Both the position numbers and the translations under genes were made by a program. From positions 1 to 18,847 of the forward strand of contig NZ_JZWV01000211.1 of NCBI RefSeq assembly GCF_000966975.1: a stretch of DNA of 18,847 nucleotides. The letters run 5' to 3'. A model generated the notes under the pieces. The model did no database searches and was not told where the DNA came from. It saw only the letters and a program-made list of their open reading frames with translations. Numbering within the stretch: position 1 is the stretch's first letter; the number at the start of each line of letters is the position of its first letter. This document shows, one piece after another, positions 6,395 to 13,489 of the stretch. This DNA is from Streptomyces katrae (GTDB lineage Bacteria > Actinomycetota > Actinomycetes > Streptomycetales > Streptomycetaceae).

Positions 6395-7854
6395 GGGGCC
6401 GCCTCCAGCGGCATGTCGAGGGTGAACACCGCTCCCCCGAAGCCGTCCGCTCCCTCCGCGGCGTTGGCGGCGCTCAGCGTGCCGCCGTGCAGCCGGACGT
6501 TCTCCAGGCTGATCGCGAGGCCGAGTCCGCTGCCGGCGGAGCGGGCCCGGGCGGCGTCGGCCTTGAAGAAGCGGTCGAAGATGTGCGGCAGCACCTCGGG
6601 GGCGATCCCGGGTCCGCTGTCGGCGACCTCCACGACGAGCCGCTCCCCTTCCGGGGCGGGGGCGGTGCGCACCCCGATCCGTACGGGCGCGGCGCCGTGC
6701 CGCAGCGCGTTGCCGACCAGGTTGGCGAGGACCACGTCGAAGCGGCGGGGGTCGAGGCGGGCCCGGACCCCCTCCGGCAGGTCGGTGCTGACCCGCTCGT
6801 CGTCCCAGTGGCGGCGCTGGAGGGTCTTGCCCACCGCTTCGGCCACGTCCACGTCGTCGAGGTTGAGTCCGGCGGCCCGGGCGTCGAAGCGGGAGATCTC
6901 CATCAGGTCCTCGACGAGCACGGCGAGTTTGCCGGTCTCGGCGCTGATCAGCCGCAGGGCCTTGGCCGTGTCGGGGTCGAGCTGTTCGGCGTCCTCGTCG
7001 AGCACCTCGGTGACGGCGAGCATCCCGGCGAGCGGGGTGCGCAGTTCGTGGGAGACGTCGGCGGCGAACCGGCGGGCGCGGGCCTCCGCCTCCCGCAGTT
7101 CGGCCACGGACTCCTCCAGCGCTCCGGCGGTCTCGTTGAAGGTGCGGGCGAGACCGGCCAGTTCGTCGGCGCCGCGGACCTCGATACGGGTGTCGAGGCG
7201 GCCCCGGCCCAGGTTCTGGGCGGCGCGGCGCATGTCGCGTACGGGACGCAGCACGCTGCGGGCGGCGAGCAGGGCGGGGACGACCGAGATGGCCAGGCCC
7301 GGGACGGCGCCCTGCTTGGCGGCCTGGACCATGGCGTCGACGGTCTGCTGTTCGGTGGAGAGGGGCATGACGGCGTAGAGGACGGCCCCGGTGGCCTCGC
7401 GGGCGCCGTTGTGGAGGAAGACGGCGGGCATGCCGATGGTCAGGTAGGGCTCGCCGCGGTCGTCGGTGACCCGTTGGAACGCCCCGTGCGGGTGGGTGGA
7501 CACCTGGCTGCGGAGGGTGTCGGTGAGGACGTCGGAGACGGGAGAGCCGAGGTCGGCGGAGGAGGCGCGCAGGGTGCCGTACTCGCCGAAGACCACCCAG
7601 GGGTGGGGTTTGCCGCGTCTGCCGACCTCGTCGACGACGCGCTGGAGCTGGCGCTGGTCCAGCGGGAGGGTCAGGGCGACGGTCTCCAGCTGGTCGCGCA
7701 GGGTGCTGACGGCGGTGTCCTGGCTCTGGGTGAGGACGGCGCTGCGCGCCTGCCGGTAGGTGAGGGCTGCGGTGCTGACCGCGCAGATCGCGGCGACCAG
7801 GAGGAACGCGGCGATCAGGCGGGTGCGCAGGCCGAACGGCGCGCGGCTGGGCAC
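6391..7854 (-). CDS. Sensor histidine kinase, HAMP-HisKA-HATPase type (487 aa)
   Basis: A membrane kinase that should phosphorylate the response regulator encoded just upstream. TM1 is about residues 10-32 and TM2 about 182-203, framing an extracellular sensor of about 150 residues without a domain I recognise. HAMP follows (about 200-255), then the H-box DVSHELRTP with phospho-acceptor His269, N-box NLVGNALRHG (Asn378/Asn382), D-box ADSGPGI (411-417), F-box FDRFF (426-430) and G-box GSGLGLAI (441-448). The GTG at 7854 has GGAG 6 nt upstream, overlapping the regulator's stop codon; the gap is 9 bp. The lipoprotein start overlaps its own stop. The extracytoplasmic sensor and neighbouring wall genes suggest an envelope signal, but this is inferred. 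Confidence 0.95.
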   Translation of the reverse strand: MPSRAPFGLRTRLIAAFLLVAAICAVSTAALTYRQARSAVLTQSQDTAVSTLRDQLETVALTLPLDQRQLQRVVDEVGRRGKPHPWVVFGEYGTLRASSADLGSPVSDVLTDTLRSQVSTHPHGAFQRVTDDRGEPYLTIGMPAVFLHNGAREATGAVLYAVMPLSTEQQTVDAMVQAAKQGAVPGLAISVVPALLAARSVLRPVRDMRRAAQNLGRGRLDTRIEVRGADELAGLARTFNETAGALEESVAELREAEARARRFAADVSHELRTPLAGMLAVTEVLDEDAEQLDPDTAKALRLISAETGKLAVLVEDLMEISRFDARAAGLNLDDVDVAEAVGKTLQRRHWDDERVSTDLPEGVRARLDPRRFDVVLANLVGNALRHGAAPVRIGVRTAPAPEGERLVVEVADSGPGIAPEVLPHIFDRFFKADAARARSAGSGLGLAISLENVRLHGGTLSAANAAEGADGFGGAVFTLDMPLEAAP

Positions 7855-7863
7855 AGGGGTCTC

Positions 7864-8544
7864 CTAGAGCGGCCCGAAGCGGTAGCCGAAGCCCCGCACC
7901 GTCTGTATGTAGCGGGGGCCGTGGGCGGGGTCCTCGATCTTGTGGCGGAGCCGGCGGACGCAGGCGTCCACGAGCCGGGCGTCGGCGTGGTAGCTGTGCT
8001 CCCACACGCTCTCCAGCAGTTGCTGGCGGGAGAAGACCTGTTCCGGGGCGGCCGAGAGGTGGAGCAGGAGTTTGATCTCGCTGGGGGCGAGGGCGAGCCG
8101 TTCGCCGTTCTTGGCGACGGTGAGTCCGGCGCGGTCTATGGCGAGCTCGCCGTGGTGTTCGACGCCGTGCCGGCCGGGGGTGTCGGGGCGGCGGCGCAGG
8201 ACGGCCCGGACGCGGGCCTCGATGATGGCGGTGCGGGCGGGTTTGACGATGTAGTCGTCGGCTCCGGCTTCCAGGCCGACGACGATGTCGAAGTCGTCGC
8301 CGCGCGCGGTGAGCATGATGATCGGGACGAGGCTGGTCTCGCGGATCCGGCGGCAGACCTGGACGCCGTTGATCCCGGGCAGCATCAGGTCGAGCAGGAC
8401 GAGCTCGGGGTCGAAGGCGTCCGTGAGGGCGAGGCCTTCCTCCCCGGTGCCGGCGGCTCTGACCTCGTGGCCTCTGCGACGCAGGCCGAGGGCGACTCCT
8501 TCCCGGATGGAAGGGTCGTCCTCGATCAGCAGTACGCGTGGCAT
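7864..8544 (-). CDS. OmpR-family response regulator, AfsQ1-like (226 aa)
   Basis: The receiver domain (residues 1 to about 117) has Asp9/Asp10, phospho-acceptor Asp52 (LLDLMLPG), Thr79 and Lys101 (KPA). The C-terminal winged helix (about 130-224) ends with the recognition helix DARLVDACVRRLRHKIED and wing TVRGFGYRFG. From memory, AfsQ1 of S. coelicolor reads RLVDACVQRLRAKVE at the same place, so its DNA site may be similar (GTnAC-N6-GTnAC); such sites occur at 11780-11844. The usual sigQ neighbour of AfsQ1 is absent, so this is probably a paralogous system. The ATG has no SD; GATACT ends 7 nt before it, so the mRNA may be leaderless. It lies 41 bp downstream of the flippase gene and heads the kinase-lipoprotein genes. 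Confidence 0.95.
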   Translation of the reverse strand: MPRVLLIEDDPSIREGVALGLRRRGHEVRAAGTGEEGLALTDAFDPELVLLDLMLPGINGVQVCRRIRETSLVPIIMLTARGDDFDIVVGLEAGADDYIVKPARTAIIEARVRAVLRRRPDTPGRHGVEHHGELAIDRAGLTVAKNGERLALAPSEIKLLLHLSAAPEQVFSRQQLLESVWEHSYHADARLVDACVRRLRHKIEDPAHGPRYIQTVRGFGYRFGPL

Positions 8545-8551
8545 CCGGTCC

Positions 8552-8572
8552 AGTATCCCAGGGTGTTCACCC
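8552..8572 (-). promoter_or_regulatory. Possible promoter and inverted repeat before the response regulator
   Basis: On the minus strand GATACT (8557-8552) lies 7 nt before the ATG, and a 5-bp inverted repeat GGGTG-AA-CACCC (8572-8561) lies immediately upstream of it, where a -35 or operator would be. It may be an autoregulatory site or a weak hairpin after the flippase gene. No -35 hexamer is recognisable. Confidence 0.35.
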
Positions 8573-8585
8573 GCCTTGCCTCCCC

Positions 8586-10168
8586 CTATCGGCCGGTCTT
8601 GCGGCGCAGGGAGTCCAGCAGGTCGGTGATCTCGGTCAGGCGCAGGGGCCTGGCGAGGAGTACGACGACCAGGGCGAGCGCCGCGGTTCCCGCCCCGGCC
8701 GCGGCGAACGCGCCGAGGCCGTCGGCGGCGCGGGCGGCCCCGTATCCGGTGGCGGCCGCGGGCAGGCAGGCGGCGAGCAGCTTCAGGTGGGTGCGGGCGG
8801 CGGTGGTGCCGCGGGGACCGGGGCGCGGGCCGAGCCGGCGGGCGAGGGCGTACGCGGTGACGGCGGCGCCGCCGATGAAGGCGAGGGAGGTCGCCGCGGC
8901 CATGCCGGTGACGGCCCAGCGGGGGTGCGGGTGTCGGAGAGGGCGTAGAAGCCGCGGGCGAGGACGTACTGGGCGGAGTAGGCGATGAGGCCGGGGGCGA
9001 AGGCCATGAGCATGCCCGCCATGGCGGCGACGCCCTCGGTGGTGACGGATCCGTATCCGGAGACGCAGTCCATGACCCATGGGGCGAGCGCGGCGAAGAG
9101 GGCGGCCGCGGGCAGGACGAGGGCGGCGCTGGAGCGCAGGGCGTACGAGACGTCCTCGCGGACGGCGCCGAGGTCGCCCGCGGCGGCGGCCGAGCTCATC
9201 CGGGGCATGAGGGCGGTGACCAGGGAGACGGTGATGATGCCCTGCGGGACGATCCACAGCTGGTAGGCGCTGCTGTAGGCGGCGTAGCCGAAGCCGGCGC
9301 CGCCCGGCTGGTCCTGGACGGTGGTGGAGGTGGTGGAGAGGCTGGTCACCACCCAGTAGGCGAACTGGTTGGTGAGCACGAGCAGGACCAGCCAGCCCGC
9401 GTTGCGCAGGGGGCGGGTGAGGCCGCTGCCGCGCCAGTCGAAGCGGGGGCGCCAGCGGAAGCGGGCGGCGCGCAGGGAGGGGATCAGGGCGAGGGCCTGG
9501 ACGACGATGCCGGCGGTGGTGCCGAGGCCCAGCAGCCGGGTCTCGGCGGCGGTGAGACCGTTCCGGCCGCCGCCGGAGGCGTACAGGAACCAGCCGAAGA
9601 CGGTGATGACGACGAGGTTGTTGAGGACCGGGGTCCACATCATCGCGCCGAACCTGCCCCGGGCGTTGAGTACCTGGCCGAGCAGGGTGAACAGGCCGTA
9701 GAAGAGGATCTGCGGCAGGCAGAGGCGGGCGAGGGCGACGACCGTGTTCCGCTCCGCGTCCGTGTAGGTGGAGGGGGTGTACGCGTCGATGACCAGCGGT
9801 GCGGCGAGGACGGCGGTGGCGGTGAGCACGAGGAGCGCCACGGTGCAGGCGGTCAGCAGCCGGTCGGTGTAGGCGGCCCCGCCGTCGCGGTGTTCCTTGG
9901 CGGCGCGGACCAGCTCGGGGACGAAGACGGCATTGAGCGCGCCGCCTATGAGCAGCATGTAGATGATGTTCGGCACGGTGTTGGCGACGGCGTAGCCGTC
10001 GCCGAGGAAGGCGGTGCCGAGCGCGGCGAGGACCACGGCGGAGCGGACGAATCCGGTGGCGCGGGAGACGACGGAGCCGGCCGCCATCAGGGCACCGCTG
10101 CGCAGCACCGAGCCCTTCGCGGTGGCCGGCTGGTCCACTGCGGGCGGCCTGGTGTCGGTGGCTGTCAC
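8586..10168 (-). pseudogene. murJ: MurJ/MviN-family lipid II flippase, disrupted by a deletion/frameshift
   Basis: MOP-superfamily membrane protein expected to flip lipid-linked peptidoglycan precursor. The first frame (10168 to about 8925) gives about 415 residues of good homology: SVLRSGALMAAGSVVSRATGFVRS, the family motif GGALNAVFVPEL, QILFYGLFTLLGQVLNARGRFG, and on to ARGFYALSDTRTP. At a G5 run (8921-8925) homology jumps to another frame, continuing RWAVTGMAAATSLAFI to a stop at 8586. Relatives have, from memory, about 25-35 further residues including a transmembrane helix between DTRTP and RWAVTGMAA, so an out-of-frame deletion fits better than one lost base. Read literally, the first frame stops at 8783 (461 aa, nonsense tail). 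The GTG start has GGAG 7 nt upstream. Streptomycetes have a separate essential murJ, so loss here may be tolerated. A sequencing or assembly error is not excluded. Confidence 0.8.
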
Positions 10169-10506
10169 GGGTGGTCTCCCAGTGGTTCGGGGGGTGCGGG
10201 GGGCGAAGCTGGAGGGTACCTCGCGCCGGGGCGGCGGCCCGTGCCCCGGAATTGGCTTCCGTCAGGTGCCGTTCGGCTCTTTTCGTGGCGCCGAAGGTCC
10301 TTTATCCGGAGCCGGAACGGTTTTCGGACACGGCCCTTGAGAACCGGTCACCGCCCCCGCCTAAGCGGAATGTGACCGTCTGGCAACCGTTTCGCTGCGG
10401 CCCATGTCACAACGGCAAGGGACGGCCTTTTCCGCGGAATGCGCAACCTAAAGTCGTCCCGTTCACTCCTTCCTTGTGGACGATCATTGCTTCGGAGGGA
10501 CTTTCC
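10169..10506. promoter_or_regulatory. Divergent intergenic region between the flippase and L,D-transpeptidase genes
   Basis: This is the longest non-coding stretch (338 bp), and no RNA gene or small ORF is convincing. It holds a 7-bp inverted repeat, CGGTCAC (10345-10351) and GTGACCG (10372-10378), 20 bp apart. Read on the minus strand, 10388-10373 is GTTGC-N6-GTCAC, one base off GTnAC-N6-GTnAC. TAAAGT (10449-10454) is a possible -10 for the transpeptidase; GGAAT (10436-10440) and CGTC (10455-10458) could instead be an ECF sigma-factor promoter, although the spacing is slightly short. Either gives a leader of about 45 nt. For the flippase, TACCCT on the minus strand near 10216 is a weak -10. 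Confidence 0.4.
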
Positions 10507-11733
10507 TTGAGCCGCTCACGCCGTACCGCACTCCCGCGCCGCCGGGTCCGCCATGCCGCGCTCGCCGGCACCGCGCTGCTGGCTGCCGCGCTGACCGCCT
10601 GCTCGGGCGGCTCCGGCGACGGTGCGGACGGCGGCGGCAAGGCGGCGGACGCGAAGAACAAGGCCCCCATGGCCGTTTCGGTGAACCTGACGGACGGCCA
10701 GGTCAAGTCGGGTGAACCGGTCAAGGTGACCATCGCCGACGGCAAGCTGGCACAGGTGAAGGTGACGGACGGCAAGGGCGGGGAACTGGCCGGGCAGATC
10801 GCCGCCGACGGCAAGAGCTGGACCTCGGGCCGCAACGCCGCGCCGAACACGGACTACAAGGTCGAGGCGCAGAGCACCGACAGCCAGAGCGCGGGCACGC
10901 AGTTCAAGACCTCGGCCGCCGACAAGGTGAACAAGGTCTCCATCAACGTCGCGAAGGGCAGCACGGTCGGGGTCGCGATGCCGGTCTCGCTGGTCTTCGA
11001 CAATCCGGTGAAGAACAAGGCCGAGGTCGAGAAGCAGCTGAAGGTGACCACCTCGAACAACACCGAGGGTTCCTGGGGCTGGTTCAAGGACTATTCCGGC
11101 AACGACCGGGTGGACTGGCGGCCCAAGGACTACTGGAAGTCCGGCACCGACGTGAAGGTGGAAATGAACCTGAACGGTGTGGACTCCGGTCCGGGCGGCG
11201 GACTCTTCGCCCGTGATTACACCACCGAGTTCAGGATAGGCAAGGACCGCCGGATGGAGGTCAGCCTCGACACCAAGAAGATGTCCATCACCGAGGACGG
11301 CCAGGTCGTCAAGACGGTTCCCGTCTCGGCGGGCACTCCGGGCGGCGAGAAGGCCTCCTGGTCCGGGAAGATGGTGCTGATGTCGAAGGAGGGCACCATC
11401 TTCATGGACTCCCAGACGGTGGGCCTCGGCGACTCCTACGCCAAGATGGTCGACTACTCGATGCGGCTGACCTGGTCGGGCATGTACGTGCACGCCGCCC
11501 CGTGGAACGACGACAAGTTCGGCAAGACCAACGCCAGTTCCGGCTGCGTGGGGATGAGCAACGCCAACGCCAAGGCCGTATACGAGCAGGCGCAACCGGG
11601 CGACCCCCTGGAGGTGGTCGGCAGCGGTTCGAAGGGCAAGGCGGACCTCGGCAACGGCTACGGCGAGTGGAACCTCCAGTGGGACCAGTGGAAGGCCAAG
11701 AGCGCGCTGACCGGCGCCACCCAGGCGGGCTGA
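10507..11733 (+). CDS. L,D-transpeptidase lipoprotein (YkuD domain) with SSGC active-site variant
   Basis: Makes 3-3 peptidoglycan cross-links or attaches proteins to the wall, acting outside the membrane. The start is TTG at 10507, supported by GGAGGG 7 nt upstream; the frame is open further upstream but without an SD. The signal peptide ends in lipobox LTAC (Cys32). Two Ig-like regions follow (about 50-150 and 150-250, typical of actinobacterial Ldts), then the YkuD domain (about 255-380). His329 and Cys347 are 18 residues apart, as in LdtMt2 (His336/Cys354). The usual SHGC signature is SSGC (344-347): the His next to the Gly-Cys is replaced by Ser345. The protein is Lys/Asp/Asn-rich. A hairpin follows at 11735-11760. 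The next gene has its own regulatory region. Confidence 0.93.
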   Translation: MSRSRRTALPRRRVRHAALAGTALLAAALTACSGGSGDGADGGGKAADAKNKAPMAVSVNLTDGQVKSGEPVKVTIADGKLAQVKVTDGKGGELAGQIAADGKSWTSGRNAAPNTDYKVEAQSTDSQSAGTQFKTSAADKVNKVSINVAKGSTVGVAMPVSLVFDNPVKNKAEVEKQLKVTTSNNTEGSWGWFKDYSGNDRVDWRPKDYWKSGTDVKVEMNLNGVDSGPGGGLFARDYTTEFRIGKDRRMEVSLDTKKMSITEDGQVVKTVPVSAGTPGGEKASWSGKMVLMSKEGTIFMDSQTVGLGDSYAKMVDYSMRLTWSGMYVHAAPWNDDKFGKTNASSGCVGMSNANAKAVYEQAQPGDPLEVVGSGSKGKADLGNGYGEWNLQWDQWKAKSALTGATQAG

Positions 11734-11734
11734 C

Positions 11735-11760
11735 TCCGGCCCGGTGCGGGCGGCGGCGGA
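11735..11760 (+). terminator. Possible terminator after the L,D-transpeptidase gene
   Basis: Immediately after the stop codon GCCCG-GTG-CGGGC (11739-11751) makes a tight 5-bp stem, extended across small bulges by TCCG and CGGA. No T tract follows. It would separate this gene from the hydrolase gene downstream. Confidence 0.35.
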
Positions 11761-11779
11761 CCCTGACGTTCCACCAATT

Positions 11780-11844
11780 GTTACCGCTACGTAACTTACT
11801 GACGGGTTACCTTGGGTAAGCCCCTCCCGTTACCGTCGGGTCAC
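11780..11844 (+). promoter_or_regulatory. Three GTnAC-N6-GTnAC-type sites upstream of the CocE-like gene
   Basis: Three 16-bp sites share the layout nTnAC-N6-GTnAC: GTTAC-N6-GTAAC (11780-11795), CTTAC-N6-GTTAC (11795-11810) and GTTAC-N6-GTCAC (11829-11844). The first and third match GTnAC-N6-GTnAC exactly; the second has one deviation. Between them, GGGTTACC and GGTAAGCCC form an imperfect inverted repeat (11804-11823). This direct-repeat design is what AfsQ1, MtrA and GlnR-type OmpR regulators bind. Which protein binds here is inferred; the AfsQ1-like regulator at 7864-8544 is the nearest candidate. The hydrolase promoter presumably lies within or just after the array. Confidence 0.65.
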
Positions 11845-11876
11845 TTTCGGACACCGGCGCACGCGAGGAGCGTTCG

Positions 11877-13466
11877 ATGAGAGCCCGCCCCCACACCGCA
11901 GCGGCCGCGGCCGCCCTGATCGCGGCGGCCGCCCTGGGCCTGGCCCCTCACCAGGCCCAGGCGGCCCCCGCCACCGTCCCCCTGTCATCCCCACAGGCCT
12001 CCTCCGACCTGCGCTTCTACGACATCCCCGGCTCCGGCGGCATCACCCTCAAGGGCAACGTCTTCACCCCGTCCGGTGCCGAACCCGGCCGCAAGTACCC
12101 GCTGATCGTGCTCCCCACCAGCTGGGGCATGCCCCAGGTCGAGTACCTCGCCCAGGCCAGGCAGCTGGCCGACTCCGGCTACACCGTGGTCAGTTACACC
12201 TCCCGGGGCTTCTGGCTCTCGGGCGGCCGGATCGAGACGGCCGGCCCGGCCGACATCGCCGACGTCTCCGCCGTCATCGACTGGGCCCTCGCCACCACTC
12301 CCGCCGACCCGGCCCGCGTGGGCCTGGGCGGGGTCTCCTACGGAGCGGGCATCAGCCTGCTGGCCTCCGCGCACGACCCCCGCGTCAAGGCCGTGGTCGC
12401 GCTCAGCGGCTGGGCCGACCTCATCGAGTCCATCTACTCGGGCCGCACCCAGCACCTCCAGGCCGCCGGGCTGCTCGGCGCCGCCGGCTACCTCACCGGC
12501 CGCCCCGGCCCCGAACTCCAGCAGATCCTCGGCGACTTCCTCGGCTCCAGGCTGGAGAACGAACCGGCGATGATCGAATGGGGCAGGAAGCGCTCCGCCT
12601 CCGAGCAGGTCGACCGGATCAACGCCAACGGCGCCGCGATCATGCTGGGCAACGCCTGGGGCGACACCGTCTTCCCGCCCAACCAGTACGCGGAGTTCTT
12701 CGAGAAGCTCACCGGCCCCAAGCGCCTGGAGTTCCGCCCCGGCGACCACGCCACCGCCGAGGCGACCGGCCTGCTCGGACTGCCCAACGACACCTGGACC
12801 AACGCCCACCGCTGGTTCGACCGCTACCTCAAGGGCGAGCGCAACGGGGTGGACACCGAGGCCCCCGTCCAGATCAAGTCCCGCAGCACCGGCGGCTACG
12901 AGGGCTACGCCGACTGGAAGTCGGTCGGCTCCGGCGGGCGGGAGCGGCTCGCACTCGACGGCAGCGAGCACGTGTGGGCCAACGTCGACTCCGGCGCCGA
13001 CGGCGGGATCGTCCTCCTCTCCAGCGTCCTCGACCAGTTCGCCAAGGCGCCCCCGGCCGTCTCCGTCCCCCTGCTCCCCCGCGCCTTCGCCGCCGTCTGG
13101 CAGTCCCCGCGCTACGACCGGGAGCGCCGTGTGCGCGGCACCGTCCGCCTGCACACCACCGTCACGCCCACCAAGGGCGACGGGACCTTCGTCGCCTACC
13201 TCTACGACGTCGGCCCGCTCGGCATCGGCAAGCTGGTCAGCAACGCCCCGTACACCTTCCACGGGAAGACCCCCGGACAGTCCTTCGGCGTGGACCTGGA
13301 CCTCTTCTCCACCGCCTACGACGTGCCCGAGGGCCACCGGCTCGCCCTCGTCGTCGACACCGTCGACCCGCTCTACATCGAGCACAACCCCACCGGCGCG
13401 CAGCTGACCTTCTCCTCGCCGCGCACCGACCCCTCGTACGTCTCGGTGCCGCTGCGCGAGCAGTGA
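11877..13466 (+). CDS. Secreted CocE/NonD (S15-type) alpha/beta hydrolase (529 aa)
   Basis: A signal peptide (residues 1 to about 30, ending AQA) predicts secretion. The alpha/beta-hydrolase core carries a catalytic triad: Ser154 in GGVSYGAG, Asp263 in GNAWGDTVF and His291 in PGDHAT. From about residue 330 a C-terminal beta-rich region (RVRGTVRLHTTVTP, FVAYLYDVGP, HRLALVVDTVDPLY) matches the jelly-roll domain of X-Pro dipeptidyl-peptidase/CocE proteins. The family includes acyl-peptide, ester and cocaine hydrolases; the real substrate is unknown and a peptide or ester is likely. GAGGAG 6 nt before the ATG supports the start. The upstream array of GTnAC sites suggests OmpR-type control. It converges with the importer operon, 23 bp away. 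Confidence 0.92.
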   Translation: MRARPHTAAAAAALIAAAALGLAPHQAQAAPATVPLSSPQASSDLRFYDIPGSGGITLKGNVFTPSGAEPGRKYPLIVLPTSWGMPQVEYLAQARQLADSGYTVVSYTSRGFWLSGGRIETAGPADIADVSAVIDWALATTPADPARVGLGGVSYGAGISLLASAHDPRVKAVVALSGWADLIESIYSGRTQHLQAAGLLGAAGYLTGRPGPELQQILGDFLGSRLENEPAMIEWGRKRSASEQVDRINANGAAIMLGNAWGDTVFPPNQYAEFFEKLTGPKRLEFRPGDHATAEATGLLGLPNDTWTNAHRWFDRYLKGERNGVDTEAPVQIKSRSTGGYEGYADWKSVGSGGRERLALDGSEHVWANVDSGADGGIVLLSSVLDQFAKAPPAVSVPLLPRAFAAVWQSPRYDRERRVRGTVRLHTTVTPTKGDGTFVAYLYDVGPLGIGKLVSNAPYTFHGKTPGQSFGVDLDLFSTAYDVPEGHRLALVVDTVDPLYIEHNPTGAQLTFSSPRTDPSYVSVPLREQ

Positions 13467-13467
13467 T

Positions 13468-13481
13468 CCGCGGCCGCGGCC
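13468..13481. terminator. G+C palindrome between convergent genes, possible terminator
   Basis: The 23-bp gap between the hydrolase stop and the permease stop is mostly occupied by overlapping palindromes: CCGCGGCCGCGG (13468-13479) and GGCCGCGGCC (13472-13481). It could fold as a short hairpin on either strand and contains a NotI site. Stem length is small and no T tract follows, so terminator function is only suggested by position. Confidence 0.25.
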
Positions 13482-13489
13482 GGTGGGGG

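Noticed and set aside
7864..8544. Naming the regulator afsQ1 outright
   Set aside because: The recognition helix is similar, but the receiver differs, sigQ is absent, and the accessory lipoprotein and flippase context is different; a paralogous system is more likely.
8921..8925. Programmed ribosomal frameshift in the flippase gene
   Set aside because: A short G/C run exists, but a transmembrane helix also seems missing at the junction, which points to a deletion rather than recoding.
6487..8988. Very long plus-strand open frame (833 codons) opposite the kinase and regulator
   Set aside because: It is the antisense shadow of genes with full motif sets; its translation is low-complexity Gly/Val/Asp-rich with no domain, as expected opposite G+C-rich coding DNA.
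10169..10506. Riboswitch (such as the c-di-AMP ydaO type seen before some wall-enzyme genes) in the long transpeptidase leader
   Set aside because: I looked for the conserved ydaO blocks and paired stems and did not find them; probable promoter elements lie close to the gene, leaving a leader of only about 45 nt.
13468..13481. Overlapping palindromes as an attachment or recombination site
   Set aside because: They are short and purely G+C in a G+C-rich gap between convergent genes; no integrase, direct repeat or tRNA is nearby.
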